Notes: generated by a model from the sequence alone, not told the origin. A stretch of DNA of 64,000 nucleotides from Massilia antarctica (GCF_015689335.1 NZ_CP065053.1:1116001-1180000), one strand, 5' to 3'. Numbered from the stretch's first letter, positions 10,719-19,404 are shown. Numbers and translations: made by a program.

Positions 10719-11606
10719 TTATCCCGCCAGCGTCTGGCGGTAGCGCCCGGGCGGCGCTCCCACCGCCTTGCTGAAACGATGGCTGAAGTGGCTCAGGTCC
10801 GCGTAGCCGCAGGCGGCCGCAATCTGCTGCAAGGGCAGCTTGCCGGCCTTGAGCAGGCCGCGCGCGCGTTCGATGCGGCTCTGCGCCACCCAGCTTGAGG
10901 GCGGCATTCCGAACGAGACGCGGAACATGCGCGCCAGATGAAACTCCGACATGCACGCCAGCTGCGCCAGCTCGCCCAGGGTGATTGAGTGCGCCAGGTG
11001 CTGCTCGATATAGTCCGCCAGGCGGCGCCGCACCAGTGGCGCCAGGCCGCCGCGCAGGCGCAGGTCGCGCCGCACGATGGCCTGCGAGCGAAGCAGCTCG
11101 CTCAAGGCGTCATGGGTGATCTCGTTGGCGCGCAGGAGCTGGTCGGGCGCTTCCCAGGATTGCCCCACCAGCGCCCCGCACAACTGCATGATACGGGGGT
11201 TTTCAAAGTAGGTGCGGTCGGCCAGGGTCAATTCGCGCGGTTCGCGGTCCAGTTCCACCACGGCGCGCCGCGTGAAATGCTCGGGCATGAAATAGACATG
11301 CAGCATTTGCACTTGGCCACGCACCACCCATTGCGACTCGTGCCAGTCGGGCATGGAGCAGAGTTGCTGCGGCGCCCCGTAACGCCCCGGTACGCCGGCG
11401 CGCTCGATACGGTAGCCGCCGCCCAGGTAGCACGACAGGGTGTGGTGGCCCGGCTGCACATAGCTGGTGAACTCCTCCACCGCTTCGCGCTTCCAGATCG
11501 CCGCAGCCATGCCGTCGCCCAGCCACGCGAAGCGTTCGAGCGTGGCATTGGTGCCGCTCATGGTGTTGAAGACGGCATGGGAAATGGGCGGTGGGCGTGA
11601 GTGCAT
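10719..11606 (-). CDS. AraC-family transcriptional regulator
   Basis: 295 aa regulator with an N-terminal sensor domain (about 1-180) and a C-terminal AraC DNA-binding domain. The latter holds LGELAQLACMSEFHLARMFRVSFGMPP (about 215-240) and the final helix block IAAACGYADLSHFSHRFSKAVGAPPGRYR. Convergent with recQ and divergent from an EamA transporter 101 bp away, so the transporter is the plausible target. Effector unknown. Confidence 0.9.
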   Translation of the reverse strand: MHSRPPPISHAVFNTMSGTNATLERFAWLGDGMAAAIWKREAVEEFTSYVQPGHHTLSCYLGGGYRIERAGVPGRYGAPQQLCSMPDWHESQWVVRGQVQMLHVYFMPEHFTRRAVVELDREPRELTLADRTYFENPRIMQLCGALVGQSWEAPDQLLRANEITHDALSELLRSQAIVRRDLRLRGGLAPLVRRRLADYIEQHLAHSITLGELAQLACMSEFHLARMFRVSFGMPPSSWVAQSRIERARGLLKAGKLPLQQIAAACGYADLSHFSHRFSKAVGAPPGRYRQTLAG

Positions 11607-11707
11607 GCTGAAAAGTCTAGCATGGCATGCGCGCCGCTGCTGGCGGCCGGCCCAAAGTGCGCAAGATCAGACAAGTCGCACCAGGCAAGCCGGTTCAAGA
11701 TGGGGCC

Positions 11708-12637
11708 ATGAATATCTTCCTCTACTTTCTCACCGTCGCGATCTGGGGTACCACCTGGATCGCCATTACCTTTCAACTTGGCGTGGTGCCGGCGCCGGTA
11801 TCGATCGCCTACCGCTTCTGGATCGCCAGCGCGGTGCTGATGCTGTTCCTGATCGCGACGCGCAAACCGGTCTGGCCGCCGCGCAGCGCATGGCGCTATC
11901 TGCTGGCCCAGGGTTTCGTCCTGTTCTGCTGTAACTTCCTGTGCTTATATTACGCCAGCCAGTACGTGCCGAGCGGTCTGGTGGCGGTAGTGTTTTCGAC
12001 CGCGCCGATCTGGAATGCGATCAATGGCCGCGTCTTCATGGGGCGCCCGATCCGGCGCCAGGTGGTGGGCGGCGCGCTGCTCGGTCTCGGCGGCATCGCC
12101 CTGCTGTTCCTGCCGCAGATGCGTGGACACTGGAACGACGGCGGCATGCTGTTCGGCCTGGGTCTGGCGGTGCTGGGCACCGTGTGCTTCTCGACCGGGA
12201 ACCTGCTGTCCTCGCGCATGCAGGCGCTTGGCCTGACGCCCTGGCTGACCAATACCTGGGCCATGCTGATCGGCGCCACCATCCTCGGTGGCGGCGCGTG
12301 GCTGCTGAAGATGCCCTTCACGGCGGAACCGAACATGCGCTACGCCGCGTCGCTGCTGTACCTGGCCATTCCCGGCTCGGTGGTCGGCTTCACCGCCTAC
12401 CTGCTGCTGGTGGGGCGCATCGGCCCTGACCGTGCGGCCTATTCGACGGTGCTGTTCCCGGTGGTGGCGCTGAGCGTGTCCACCGTGCTTGAGGGCTACC
12501 AGTGGAGCGCCCTCGCCGTTGGCGGCTTGCTGCTGGTCCTGGGCGGGAACCTGCTGGCCTTCATGCCGGCTGGCGCGCGCTTATCCAGGTCGCCCGGTGC
12601 CACAGGTGTTCAAGCGGCCCCTGGGCGTGGCGCCTGA
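11708..12637 (+). CDS. EamA/DMT-superfamily permease
   Basis: Inner-membrane drug/metabolite transporter of the EamA family, about ten hydrophobic helices in two homologous halves (309 aa). The start MNIFLYFLTVAIWGTTWIAI is characteristic of the first EamA helix. The second half opens near residue 150 (GMLFGLGLAVLGTVCFSTGNLLSSRM). The open frame extends upstream to 11627, but the first hydrophobic helix begins at the ATG at 11708. The last 77 bp overlap the convergent DUF418 gene. Substrate unknown. Confidence 0.88.
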   Translation: MNIFLYFLTVAIWGTTWIAITFQLGVVPAPVSIAYRFWIASAVLMLFLIATRKPVWPPRSAWRYLLAQGFVLFCCNFLCLYYASQYVPSGLVAVVFSTAPIWNAINGRVFMGRPIRRQVVGGALLGLGGIALLFLPQMRGHWNDGGMLFGLGLAVLGTVCFSTGNLLSSRMQALGLTPWLTNTWAMLIGATILGGGAWLLKMPFTAEPNMRYAASLLYLAIPGSVVGFTAYLLLVGRIGPDRAAYSTVLFPVVALSVSTVLEGYQWSALAVGGLLLVLGGNLLAFMPAGARLSRSPGATGVQAAPGRGA

Positions 12638-13736
12638 GCCACCAGGCGCAGAACGCGCACTGCAGCGCCGCCAGCAAGGCGCCGATCATCAGGCACAGGG
12701 TGGCGCCGGTGACCTTGTACAGTCCCAGTCCGAAGCCGTAGTAGATGAACGAGCCGATCACCGATTGCGTGAAGTAGCTGGTCAGGCTCATTCGGCCCAG
12801 TGGCGCCAGCACGCGCAGCACGCGCGTCGCCGCACCGCCCTGGTACAGCAGCACGAAGCACGCCACCAGCACCAGCATGAAGGCGAAGTTCGACCATGAG
12901 GCCACGATCGTGGCCAGGGGCCGGCGCAGCGCGGCGCTGGCCACCCAGTCGGGCAGCAAGGTGCGGATGGTGTACAGCGGCAGGAACAGCAAGGTGGCGG
13001 CGGCCAGGGTACGGCGCCAGAAGCGCAGCGTGTCCGGGCCCGCCGCGAACAGGCCGCGCCGTCCGGCCAGCATGCCGAGCATGAACAGCGACAGGATCTG
13101 GAATACGCGGCCGGTTTCCCAGCTCCAGTGAATCACCGCCAGCTTGCCGTTGGTCAGATTGCCGGCCCAGGCGCGCAGGATCGAGTCGCCCATCAGGTAA
13201 TCGTTGATCCGGCCGAAATACCGCCACGAGACCGGGTCGCCGATCTTTACGTCCGGATGGCGCAGGGCGTCGGCCAGCACCAGCGCCTCGTAGGGTTGCA
13301 GCATCAGGATGGCGGCCAGCGCCAGCACGGCGCCATCGCCCATGCGCGCCACCGGCAGCAGGCACAGGCCGAGCACCGCGTAGATGGTGAGGATATCGCC
13401 GTGGAAGAACATCGAGTTGAGCATGCCGAAGCCGAACAGGATCAGCAGGCGCCAGCCGTAGCGGGCGCGAAAATCCTCGCCGCGTTCCTTGCGCGCCTGC
13501 GACTGCAGGTGGAAGGTCAGGCCGAACAGCAACGCGAAGATGGCGTAGGATTTGCCGCCGAAAAGGAAGAAGGCGCACTCCCACACGACTTTGTCGAGGG
13601 CGGCCAGCCAGGCCGGCGCATCGGGTACGACGTAGTACAGGTCGAAGTGCTCGATGTTATGGAGCAGCATGATCGAGACGATGGCAAAGCCACGCAATGC
13701 GTCGACCACGTCCAGGCGCTGTGCCGTTGATCCCAT
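12561..13736 (-). CDS. DUF418 (YeiB-like) membrane protein
   Basis: Predicted inner-membrane protein of the DUF418/heparan-alpha-glucosaminide N-acetyltransferase-like group. It opens with RLDVVDALRGFAIVSIMLLHN, the hallmark of this group and of related membrane acyltransferases. Multiple hydrophobic helices follow, with the DUF418 C-terminal core around residues 290-370 (LAPLGRMSLTSYFTQSVIGS). 391 aa. Biochemical role unknown; acyl transfer is a family-level guess. Tail-to-tail overlap of 77 bp with the EamA gene. Confidence 0.85.
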   Translation of the reverse strand: MGSTAQRLDVVDALRGFAIVSIMLLHNIEHFDLYYVVPDAPAWLAALDKVVWECAFFLFGGKSYAIFALLFGLTFHLQSQARKERGEDFRARYGWRLLILFGFGMLNSMFFHGDILTIYAVLGLCLLPVARMGDGAVLALAAILMLQPYEALVLADALRHPDVKIGDPVSWRYFGRINDYLMGDSILRAWAGNLTNGKLAVIHWSWETGRVFQILSLFMLGMLAGRRGLFAAGPDTLRFWRRTLAAATLLFLPLYTIRTLLPDWVASAALRRPLATIVASWSNFAFMLVLVACFVLLYQGGAATRVLRVLAPLGRMSLTSYFTQSVIGSFIYYGFGLGLYKVTGATLCLMIGALLAALQCAFCAWWLRRHAQGPLEHLWHRATWISARQPA

Positions 13737-13814
13737 CGTATTGACTCCTCGTGAAGAAGCGCACCAGAAAATCGTATTCTAGTTGGAAACGCTACCACTT
13801 TGGAGAAAATCCGT

Positions 13815-13843
13815 GGCGATGCAGCCTGCATGGCCGCATCGCC
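13815..13843 (-). terminator. Possible hairpin downstream of trmB
   Basis: GGCGATGC (13815-13822) and GCATCGCC (13836-13843) form a perfect 8-bp stem just after the trmB stop codon. Read in the trmB direction it is followed only by a weak T run (GGATTTTC), so termination is possible but not convincing. Confidence 0.35.
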
Positions 13844-13852
13844 GTGATCGGC

Positions 13853-14560
13853 TTATTTTTTGGTAAAGACCAGGTCCCAGACGCCGTGACCGAGCTTGAT
13901 GCCGCGGTTTTCGAACTTGGTCAGGGGACGGTAGGCCGGCTGCGGCGCATAAGCCTCGGCCGTGTTTTGCAGCAGCGCTTCGGCGCCCAGCACGTCGAGC
14001 ATCTGGACCGCGTAGTCTTCCCAGTCGGTGGCGCAGTGCAGGTAGCCGCCGGGCGCGAGGCGCTCGGCCAGCAGCTTGACGAACGGCGGCTGCAGCAGGC
14101 GGCGCTTGTTGTGGCGCGCCTTGTGCCAGGGGTCGGGAAAGAACACGTGCACGCCGGCCAGCGAGCCGGCGGGGATCATCTGCTTGAGCACTTCGACGGC
14201 ATCGTGCTGGATCAGGCGCAGGTTGGTCAGGCCCTGTTCGCCGATCTGCTTGAGCAGGCTGCCCACGCCGGGTGTGTGCACTTCGACGCCGATGAAATCC
14301 TTCTCCGGCATGCCCTTGGCGATGTGCGAGGTGGTGTCGCCCATGCCGAAGCCGATTTCGAGGATCACCGGGGCCTTGCGGCCGAAGGCTTGCTCGAAGT
14401 CGAGCGGCGCCTTGGTGTACTCGACCAGGAACTTCGGTCCCAGCTCTTCCAGCGCGCGCGCCTGCGCGATCGACAGGCGGCCGGCGCGCGTGACAAAACT
14501 GCGGATCCGGTGTTCGGTCGGGTCGTACAACATCGGGCGGTTCGGGGTATCTGCGGACAT
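13853..14560 (-). CDS. trmB: tRNA (guanine-N7-)-methyltransferase
   Basis: Makes m7G46 in tRNAs using S-adenosylmethionine. 235 aa. The SAM-binding motif [18 protein letters not shown] is near residue 68, followed by [15 protein letters not shown]. The family signature [17 protein letters not shown] is near 155 and the C-terminal [17 protein letters not shown] block is near 215. The gene stands alone between DUF418 and the phage-like module. Confidence 0.96.
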   Translation of the reverse strand: MSADTPNRPMLYDPTEHRIRSFVTRAGRLSIAQARALEELGPKFLVEYTKAPLDFEQAFGRKAPVILEIGFGMGDTTSHIAKGMPEKDFIGVEVHTPGVGSLLKQIGEQGLTNLRLIQHDAVEVLKQMIPAGSLAGVHVFFPDPWHKARHNKRRLLQPPFVKLLAERLAPGGYLHCATDWEDYAVQMLDVLGAEALLQNTAEAYAPQPAYRPLTKFENRGIKLGHGVWDLVFTKK

Positions 14561-14662
14561 GGGGATGGGTGAGGAAAAAAAGCCGGGACGACATTATATC
14601 GTACCGGCGCCCCGCTGCCGGCGGCGGGCGCCGGCAGCGGGTCACGCAAGGCGCTGCGGCGG

Positions 14663-15073
14663 CTAATCGGGCCTGCCGTCGAGGCGCTCCATGCGCGAGA
14701 TGCCGGCCGACAGGTAGCGTTCGAGCACGCGCGAACCGCCATAGGCCGCGATGGTGATGCAGCCCGGCTGCAGCAGGAGCGCTATCTCCTGCCACGCGCA
14801 CAGCGAGTACGTGACCAGGCCGGCCACCAGGGAGATCAGGATATCCTTGGCGATTTCGAGCGGCAGCGACTTGATCACCACCTCGGGACTGGCGATTTTT
14901 TGCAAGGTGCCGGCCGCGCCGCCGACCAGGGACAGCGCGACGGCGACGGCGACGCCATCGAGCGGGATGCTCGACAGGTCGCTGGCAAAGCTGGTGGCGG
15001 CCGAGGCGCCGGTGCCCCACGAGGAGAGCAGCCAGGTCCAGCAAAGCCGGTGTTTCAACGGTAAGGTGCGCAT
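14663..15073 (-). CDS. Holin-like small membrane protein (LydA/superfamily III type)
   Basis: 136 aa, probably membrane-inserted. Hydrophobic helices sit near residues 12-25, 38-53, 77-93 and 96-110, and the C-terminal pattern (KDILISLVAGLVTYSLCAW ... ITIAAYGGSRVLE) resembles phage holins of the LydA type. The start at 15073 has a full GGAGGT 4 bases upstream. The frame stays open to an ATG at 15301, which has GAGG upstream and lies 12 nt after the Cro-like gene stop, so a 212-aa form with a low-complexity N-terminus is possible. It is downstream of a Cro-like gene with no lysis enzyme nearby. The holin role is family inference. Confidence 0.6.
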   Translation of the reverse strand: MRTLPLKHRLCWTWLLSSWGTGASAATSFASDLSSIPLDGVAVAVALSLVGGAAGTLQKIASPEVVIKSLPLEIAKDILISLVAGLVTYSLCAWQEIALLLQPGCITIAAYGGSRVLERYLSAGISRMERLDGRPD

Positions 15074-15313
15074 AGGACCTCCTTCAAGCGCTGGTGGGCA
15101 TCGAAGAGCGTCAGCGCCACCAGGGCTCCGGCGTTCCAAAACATCGTTGATCAGGCGGTGCGCGGCGCGCAGCCCGGGGTGGACAGCGGCCCCGCCCGAC
15201 CGCACGCCGCGCCGGACCATGGATGGCGGGACGGTGGCGGGGTGCGGACGTGACTGTCCCGGTGCGGCGGACAGTCCGCCGGCAGTAGTGGTCGTGCTCA
15301 TAGGTGCCTCAGG

Positions 15314-15526
15314 TCAGGTCAGCGGTCCGCTTGCGCGGGCGGGTGGACATTTCAGCGCGTGCAGGGCGCAGATGGCGTGAAAGGTGGCGATCTTGCAGTC
15401 CGCCTGGCCATTCAGGATGCGGCTGACGGTCGGCTGGGTGGTGCCCAGTGCCGTTGCCATGCGCATCTCCGTCCACCCGCTTGCGTCCTTGATTTCCCGT
15501 AAGAGGGTGGAGATGTCTTTGTCCAT
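15314..15526 (-). CDS. Small Cro/XRE-type helix-turn-helix protein
   Basis: 70 aa, essentially one HTH domain: SGWTEMRMATALGTTQPTVSRILNG near residues 17-41. Divergent from a CI/LexA-like repressor with 88 bp between starts, the classic layout of a phage immunity switch. I use the ATG at 15526, not the GTG at 15532. A TATAGA -10 lies 8 bases upstream of this ATG with no Shine-Dalgarno, so the message may be leaderless. Role as antagonist of the divergent repressor is inferred from position. Confidence 0.78.
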   Translation of the reverse strand: MDKDISTLLREIKDASGWTEMRMATALGTTQPTVSRILNGQADCKIATFHAICALHALKCPPARASGPLT

Positions 15527-15534
15527 GTACACAG

Positions 15535-15564
15535 TCTATACGTGCTCGGATAGATTTTCAACAA
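15535..15564 (-). promoter_or_regulatory. Predicted promoter of the Cro-like gene
   Basis: On the minus strand, TATAGA at 15540-15535 with a -35-like TTGTTG at 15564-15559 (18-bp spacing) points at the Cro-like gene. The expected transcript start falls within a base or two of the ATG at 15526. Confidence 0.45.
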
Positions 15565-15571
15565 GAGCACG
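15541..15571. promoter_or_regulatory. Candidate operator between divergent regulators
   Basis: CGTGCTC (15541-15547) and GAGCACG (15565-15571) form a perfect 7-bp inverted repeat with 17 bases between. It sits between the two divergent promoters, touching the -10 of the Cro-like promoter and close to the -35 of the repressor promoter. A near-symmetric ATAGATTTTCA / TGAAAATATCTAT pair flanks the same region. Binding by either regulator is inference. Confidence 0.45.
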
Positions 15572-15579
15572 CTTCGCTT

Positions 15580-15608
15580 TTGAAAATATCTATTCATTCG
15601 TGTATAAT
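15580..15608 (+). promoter_or_regulatory. Strong sigma70 promoter of the CI-like repressor, apparently leaderless
   Basis: TTGAAA (15580-15585), 17 bases, TATAAT (15603-15608). Only six bases separate the -10 from the ATG at 15615, so transcription should start at or next to the start codon. Lambda cI from PRM is a known leaderless precedent. Confidence 0.7.
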
Positions 15609-15614
15609 TGGTTC

Positions 15615-16322
15615 ATGACTATTTCAGACCGCCTGACACAAGCGATGGAAGAAGCCGGTTTCCAGTCGCAGAGCGCCTTGTCGCGCGCCTCCGGCGTGCC
15701 GCAGCCGACCATCAACCGCATTCTCAACCGCAGCGGCACGCGCGGTCCGGAAGCGGCTACCCTGGCGGCGCTGGCGGCGGCCTGCAAGGTGGCGTTCGAG
15801 TGGCTGCACGAGGGCACCGGGCCGATGGCGCGCCGTGTCGCCGGGGCCGATGGACTGCCAAGGGAAATGCAGCCGGTGATCGTGGCGGAAGACGGCGATC
15901 CGCGCTTCGTGCAGATCAAGATGGTGACCTTGCGCCTGTCGGCGGGCATCAGCGGTTTTCAGTCCGATCCCGGGCACGATAGCGGCGCTACCCTGCCGCT
16001 CGACGCCGGCTGGGTGGGACGCAACAACTATATTCCCGAACGCCTGGTGGCCACGCGTGTCAAAGGCCAAAGCATGGAGCCAACCTTGTACGAGGGCGAC
16101 ATCATCGTGATCAACACGGCCGACAATCGCCCGGTCGATGGGGCGGTGTTCGCCGTCAATTACGAGGGCGAGGCGGTGGTCAAGCGGCTCTCGCGCGATG
16201 CGGGGGAATGGTGGCTGGAGTCCGATAATTCGGACAAGCGCAAGTACCACCGCAAGGTGTGCCGGGGCAGCGACTGCATCATCGTGGGGCGCGTGGTGCG
16301 CAAGGAGAGTGACCGGATCTGA
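15615..16322 (+). CDS. CI/LexA-like repressor: XRE HTH plus S24 self-cleavage domain
   Basis: 235 aa. An N-terminal XRE-type HTH (about residues 5-60: QSALSRASGVPQPTINRIL) is followed by an S24 peptidase-like domain. Visible catalytic elements are Ser153 in VKGQSMEPTLYEGD and Lys190 in EAVVKRLS. An Ala110-Gly111 pair in LRLSAGISGF is placed where RecA-stimulated cleavage occurs in this family. The ATG at 15615 follows a -10 box by six bases. Together with the divergent Cro-like gene and the holin-like gene it resembles a stripped-down prophage switch, though no integrase or structural gene is present. Confidence 0.88.
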   Translation: MTISDRLTQAMEEAGFQSQSALSRASGVPQPTINRILNRSGTRGPEAATLAALAAACKVAFEWLHEGTGPMARRVAGADGLPREMQPVIVAEDGDPRFVQIKMVTLRLSAGISGFQSDPGHDSGATLPLDAGWVGRNNYIPERLVATRVKGQSMEPTLYEGDIIVINTADNRPVDGAVFAVNYEGEAVVKRLSRDAGEWWLESDNSDKRKYHRKVCRGSDCIIVGRVVRKESDRI

Positions 16323-16470
16323 TGAAGCTACCGAATGCACAGGAAAAACGGCGCGCGTTTAAGAGGCCTGAATTGACTCCAGTTCCCGCAATTTCACTTG
16401 TTGACACCTCGCAGCGGATGCTGGACGAATCACGGCGTTGCCCTACTGCCGCACGTCGGCCGGGCACCTG

Positions 16471-16752
16471 ATGAAGTCGGCCTGCATCACCGTGGGCGGC
16501 TGCGTGCTGGCGATCGTGCTGGTCGATTCGGCCGATACCTTGCCCGAGCGTGGGCCAGCGCTGCTGGCGCGCCTGCAACCGTATTTTCCCGCCTTGCCGA
16601 TCATGCTGGTGTCAATCGAGGACAATGGCTTTCGCGCCTTTGCCACGTTCCAGACGAGCGAGCTGCTTGCCCTCGTGCAGCTGGAAAACGTCAATTTTGT
16701 CGAGGTCGATGTCGATGCCGGACCCGCCGAGACAGGGACGCTCCCCTTCTAG
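16471..16752 (+). CDS. Small hypothetical protein
   Basis: 93 aa with no family I recognise. It opens MKSACITVGGCVLAIVLVDSAD and continues with an acidic C-terminal stretch. It has a protein-like composition with alternating hydrophobic strands (PIMLVSIEDNGFRAFATFQ, LENVNFVEVDVD). It follows the CI-like repressor by about 150 bp and could be transcribed with it. An in-frame TTG at 16438 would add 11 residues; neither start has a good Shine-Dalgarno. Confidence 0.5.
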   Translation: MKSACITVGGCVLAIVLVDSADTLPERGPALLARLQPYFPALPIMLVSIEDNGFRAFATFQTSELLALVQLENVNFVEVDVDAGPAETGTLPF

Positions 16753-16992
16753 CCTGAGAGGGCGCCCCCCCCGTTTCACGGTCGGGCGGTTATCCGTCGA
16801 CACGTTGTAAGGTCTATGCGACGATGAATAATCGTCAACCAGTCTCAACTTGGCACGGGTTAACGAGGTGCTTGAGATAGCGCAGGCATTGCCGCTGTCG
16901 GACCGATGGGAATACAAGCTGTGGATGGGGTCTGGCCGGCAGCGGCTTGGGCTTTGATACGGCGTACGCCATGCAAGCTACCCCGATGTTAC

Positions 16993-17066
16993 TGGAGCGG
17001 GTGAAGGGAATCGAACCCTCGTCGTAAGCTTGGGAAGCTTCTGCTCTACCATTGAGCTACACCCGC
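16993..17066 (-). tRNA. tRNA-Gly (anticodon CCC)
   Basis: Read on the minus strand, a complete cloverleaf runs from GCGGGTG at 17066 to the pairing CACCCGC, discriminator T and an encoded CCA ending at 16993. Anticodon loop TTCCCAA gives CCC. D-loop (AGCTCAATGGTAGAGC) and T-loop (GGTTCGATTCC) are canonical. The anticodon stem has one mismatch at its outer end. Length 74 nt. Confidence 0.95.
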
Positions 17067-17164
17067 GTGCAGCCGTATTCTACGCGGCTTTGACGTTGTT
17101 TGACAAATTTTCAAAATGACCGCGCTGTGGGAGCGGCTCGTCCGCGTCCGGGACCATGAGGCGC

Positions 17165-18430
17165 TTATCGCCCCGCAGCGGACCCTGCCGGGATGGTCTT
17201 TCGGCCCCCATCGCTGGGCTGCGGTTGCGCTACAAGAAGGCGCAGGTCGCTCGCGTTTGCCATCATCCTGTAACCCGCCTCATTGGGATGAAGATGATCG
17301 CCGCTGTCGAAGTCCGGCTGTAGCCGCCCGGGGTGCACAGGGTCGCGCAAGGCCAGGTCGAAGTCGACAACGGCATCAAATGCGCCAGGGCTACGAATCC
17401 AGGCATTCACCGCCTGGCGCTTGGCCTCTGCCGCCTCGGAGTAGAAGCGCTGGGTGCCTTCGAAGGGCAACAAGGTGCCCCCCCAGACTTTCACCCCGTT
17501 TTTCCGCGCGCGCGCAGTCATGGTCTGCATGCCGCCGATGATCTGCGCAGCCGATACCTGGTCCTTGGCGGCGGTCAGCATTTGCGCTGCGGTAATGTCG
17601 TTGATTCCTTCGTGAACCAGAACCCAATGCACCCCAGGCTTATCGAGCACATCGCGCTTGAAACGCGACAGTGCACTTGGACCAACGAAGGGTTCGGCCG
17701 CATCGTTCAGGAGCCGGTTGCCAGCAATGCCGGCATTGACGACCGCGATCGAGGCGAGCCTGGGATCACCCTGCAGGCGTGTCGCCAGCGCATCGGTCCA
17801 GCGTGCATTACTGTCGTTTGCGGATCCGATGCCATCTGTGATCGAATCGCCCAGCACGACAAACGTGCGTGACGCAAGGGCCGGAAGAACCTCGACGTCC
17901 GTTAAAAAATAGCGGCTGTCGTCGGTCTGCTCCGCGGAAAAACTCTGCGCAGCGGTAAGATCGCCGGCTGTCGTCATGAACGCAGTCTGCATTCCGGCGC
18001 CATGAATGGTCGATACCCCGATTTGCTGAGGCAAGTAAATGCTCACCACCAGGTTGCGTAAAGCCGGTACCTGCATGTCGACTGAATCGCTGAGCACGCT
18101 GTCACCCGTCGCGATTGTCACGGTCTGCTTGCCGGCAAACGTAAGCGGATGATCAGTGCCGGCCTGGACTTGGGCGCCTCCGGCATGCGCTCCCAGGTGC
18201 ACAGGACCGAGCGTCACTGGCGTGGTGCCGTAGAGGTTGGACAAGCGAATGCGGACTTTCGACCCAGCAATGCTGGTCCGGACCACTTGACGGATCGTCT
18301 GCGCTGTCAGCGCAGGGCCCGGAGAATCGGGTACCGCAGTCCAGGCCGCGCTCCAGTGCGCATTCTCCGCACCGTGCGCCGATGTACTGAACGTTAAAGA
18401 TAAAAGAAGGGCATTCAGAAAATGTTTCAT
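17165..18430 (-). CDS. Secreted SGNH/GDSL-family hydrolase
   Basis: Exported esterase/lipase-like hydrolase of 421 aa. Signal peptide at residues 1-20 (cleavage near SAHG-AEN). A beta-sandwich-like N-terminal region (about 25-185) precedes the SGNH domain. Block I is VLGDSITDGIG near residue 194 (catalytic Ser), block III HEGINDI near 278, and block V GDHLHPNEAGY near 383 with the Asp-x-x-His pair. The short tail after residue 400 is low complexity. Substrate unknown; related proteins de-esterify polysaccharides or lipids. Confidence 0.9.
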   Translation of the reverse strand: MKHFLNALLLSLTFSTSAHGAENAHWSAAWTAVPDSPGPALTAQTIRQVVRTSIAGSKVRIRLSNLYGTTPVTLGPVHLGAHAGGAQVQAGTDHPLTFAGKQTVTIATGDSVLSDSVDMQVPALRNLVVSIYLPQQIGVSTIHGAGMQTAFMTTAGDLTAAQSFSAEQTDDSRYFLTDVEVLPALASRTFVVLGDSITDGIGSANDSNARWTDALATRLQGDPRLASIAVVNAGIAGNRLLNDAAEPFVGPSALSRFKRDVLDKPGVHWVLVHEGINDITAAQMLTAAKDQVSAAQIIGGMQTMTARARKNGVKVWGGTLLPFEGTQRFYSEAAEAKRQAVNAWIRSPGAFDAVVDFDLALRDPVHPGRLQPDFDSGDHLHPNEAGYRMMANASDLRLLVAQPQPSDGGRKTIPAGSAAGR

Positions 18431-18735
18431 TATCGATTCTACGTAGATCCATGCTGACGCTATTCACGATGCTTTCGAGTGCCGGCGTGAATACTGCGAA
18501 ACGAGGGGGGCTCCGCCTCCGGCGGCTGGCCGGCATGGCCGGCAGGTCGATTGTACCGCACGGGTTCACTCAACAGTGCCATCGGCAAGTGGACGGGCAT
18601 TGACAGCGCAAACCGGCATGGACTCGATTACGGCGGCAGCGCGCGGCCGAACAGCGTGCGCCACCGCGGCGGGCGCAGTAAAGCGCCGGAGACAGCCGGT
18701 GATGGCCGCTGTATCCTGCTTTATCCGGGAAACAG
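18431..18735. other. Intergenic stretch, no gene seen
   Basis: About 305 bases between the SGNH hydrolase start and the end of the immunity gene. Short open frames here look like composition artefacts, and I see no convincing promoter or RNA. Confidence 0.5.
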
Positions 18736-19398
18736 CTAGGCCTTGAGCTTATCGAGAACACCGCCATTGAGCGTGACCAGACTGTTCGATGGCGGGTACA
18801 AGGCGATCAGTTGCTGTTCGATAAAATAATACTCGGCAAGAATGAGCGGCGTGCCGGTCGCCTGGTATGCCAGTTGATAGCAGGTGGCCGCCATGATTTT
18901 TTGCCTCGCGTTGTTCAATCTGAATGCGTTGATCTCTGCCGGCTCCAGATCCCGCATGACGGTCTTGCCGGAAAACGCTTTCTCATCGTAGACGGATACC
19001 AGGCACCTGAGAAGAAAGCCATCGATCGTTTCATGCACCGGGCCAAATCGCTCACCCTGGTCATAGGCATGGATCTTTCCCGACGTGATATCGATGCACA
19101 ACGAATCGCCGACAAAATTCGATCCGAAGAAGGTCGTCCCCGGCGGCAACGCCATGTCAGGATCGTCGTCGAGGTAGACGCTTTTCAGCAGGTCAAAATC
19201 GAAATCACCTTCATACCACGTAAAAATGTTGGGCCGCTCATCGGGCGCACAGCCGAACCGCATCAAAAATTGCAGATGGTCTTCACGCAAAGCGATATTT
19301 TGATCTTCGGCAAATTGTCGAATCTCCGATTCCGCCACGGGAATCGTGTCGTCAACATACGCAGACAACAAACTGACCAGTTCACTCAACATTTTCAT
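18736..19398 (-). CDS. SUKH (SMI1/KNR4-like) immunity protein candidate
   Basis: 220 aa. Residues about 20-130 have the SUKH-type pattern (AESEIRQFAEDQNIALREDHLQFLMRFG, then WYEGDFDF, FGSNFVGDSLCIDITSGKIHAYDQGE, a family-like FVGD-CID core). SUKH proteins are known antidotes for polymorphic toxins. The ATG at 19398 lies 6 bases after the toxin stop, with GGAG overlapping that stop, so it is translated straight after the PAAR toxin. Base composition is visibly less GC-rich than the neighbours, which suits an acquired module. The C-terminal 80 residues are unassigned. Confidence 0.75.
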   Translation of the reverse strand: MKMLSELVSLLSAYVDDTIPVAESEIRQFAEDQNIALREDHLQFLMRFGCAPDERPNIFTWYEGDFDFDLLKSVYLDDDPDMALPPGTTFFGSNFVGDSLCIDITSGKIHAYDQGERFGPVHETIDGFLLRCLVSVYDEKAFSGKTVMRDLEPAEINAFRLNNARQKIMAATCYQLAYQATGTPLILAEYYFIEQQLIALYPPSNSLVTLNGGVLDKLKA

Positions 19399-19404
19399 TT
19401 ACAT

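Noticed and set aside
14663..17066. Integrated prophage bounded by tRNA-Gly
   Set aside because: There is no integrase, terminase or structural gene, and I found no duplicated tRNA 3' end as an attachment site. Only a regulator/holin-like module is supported.
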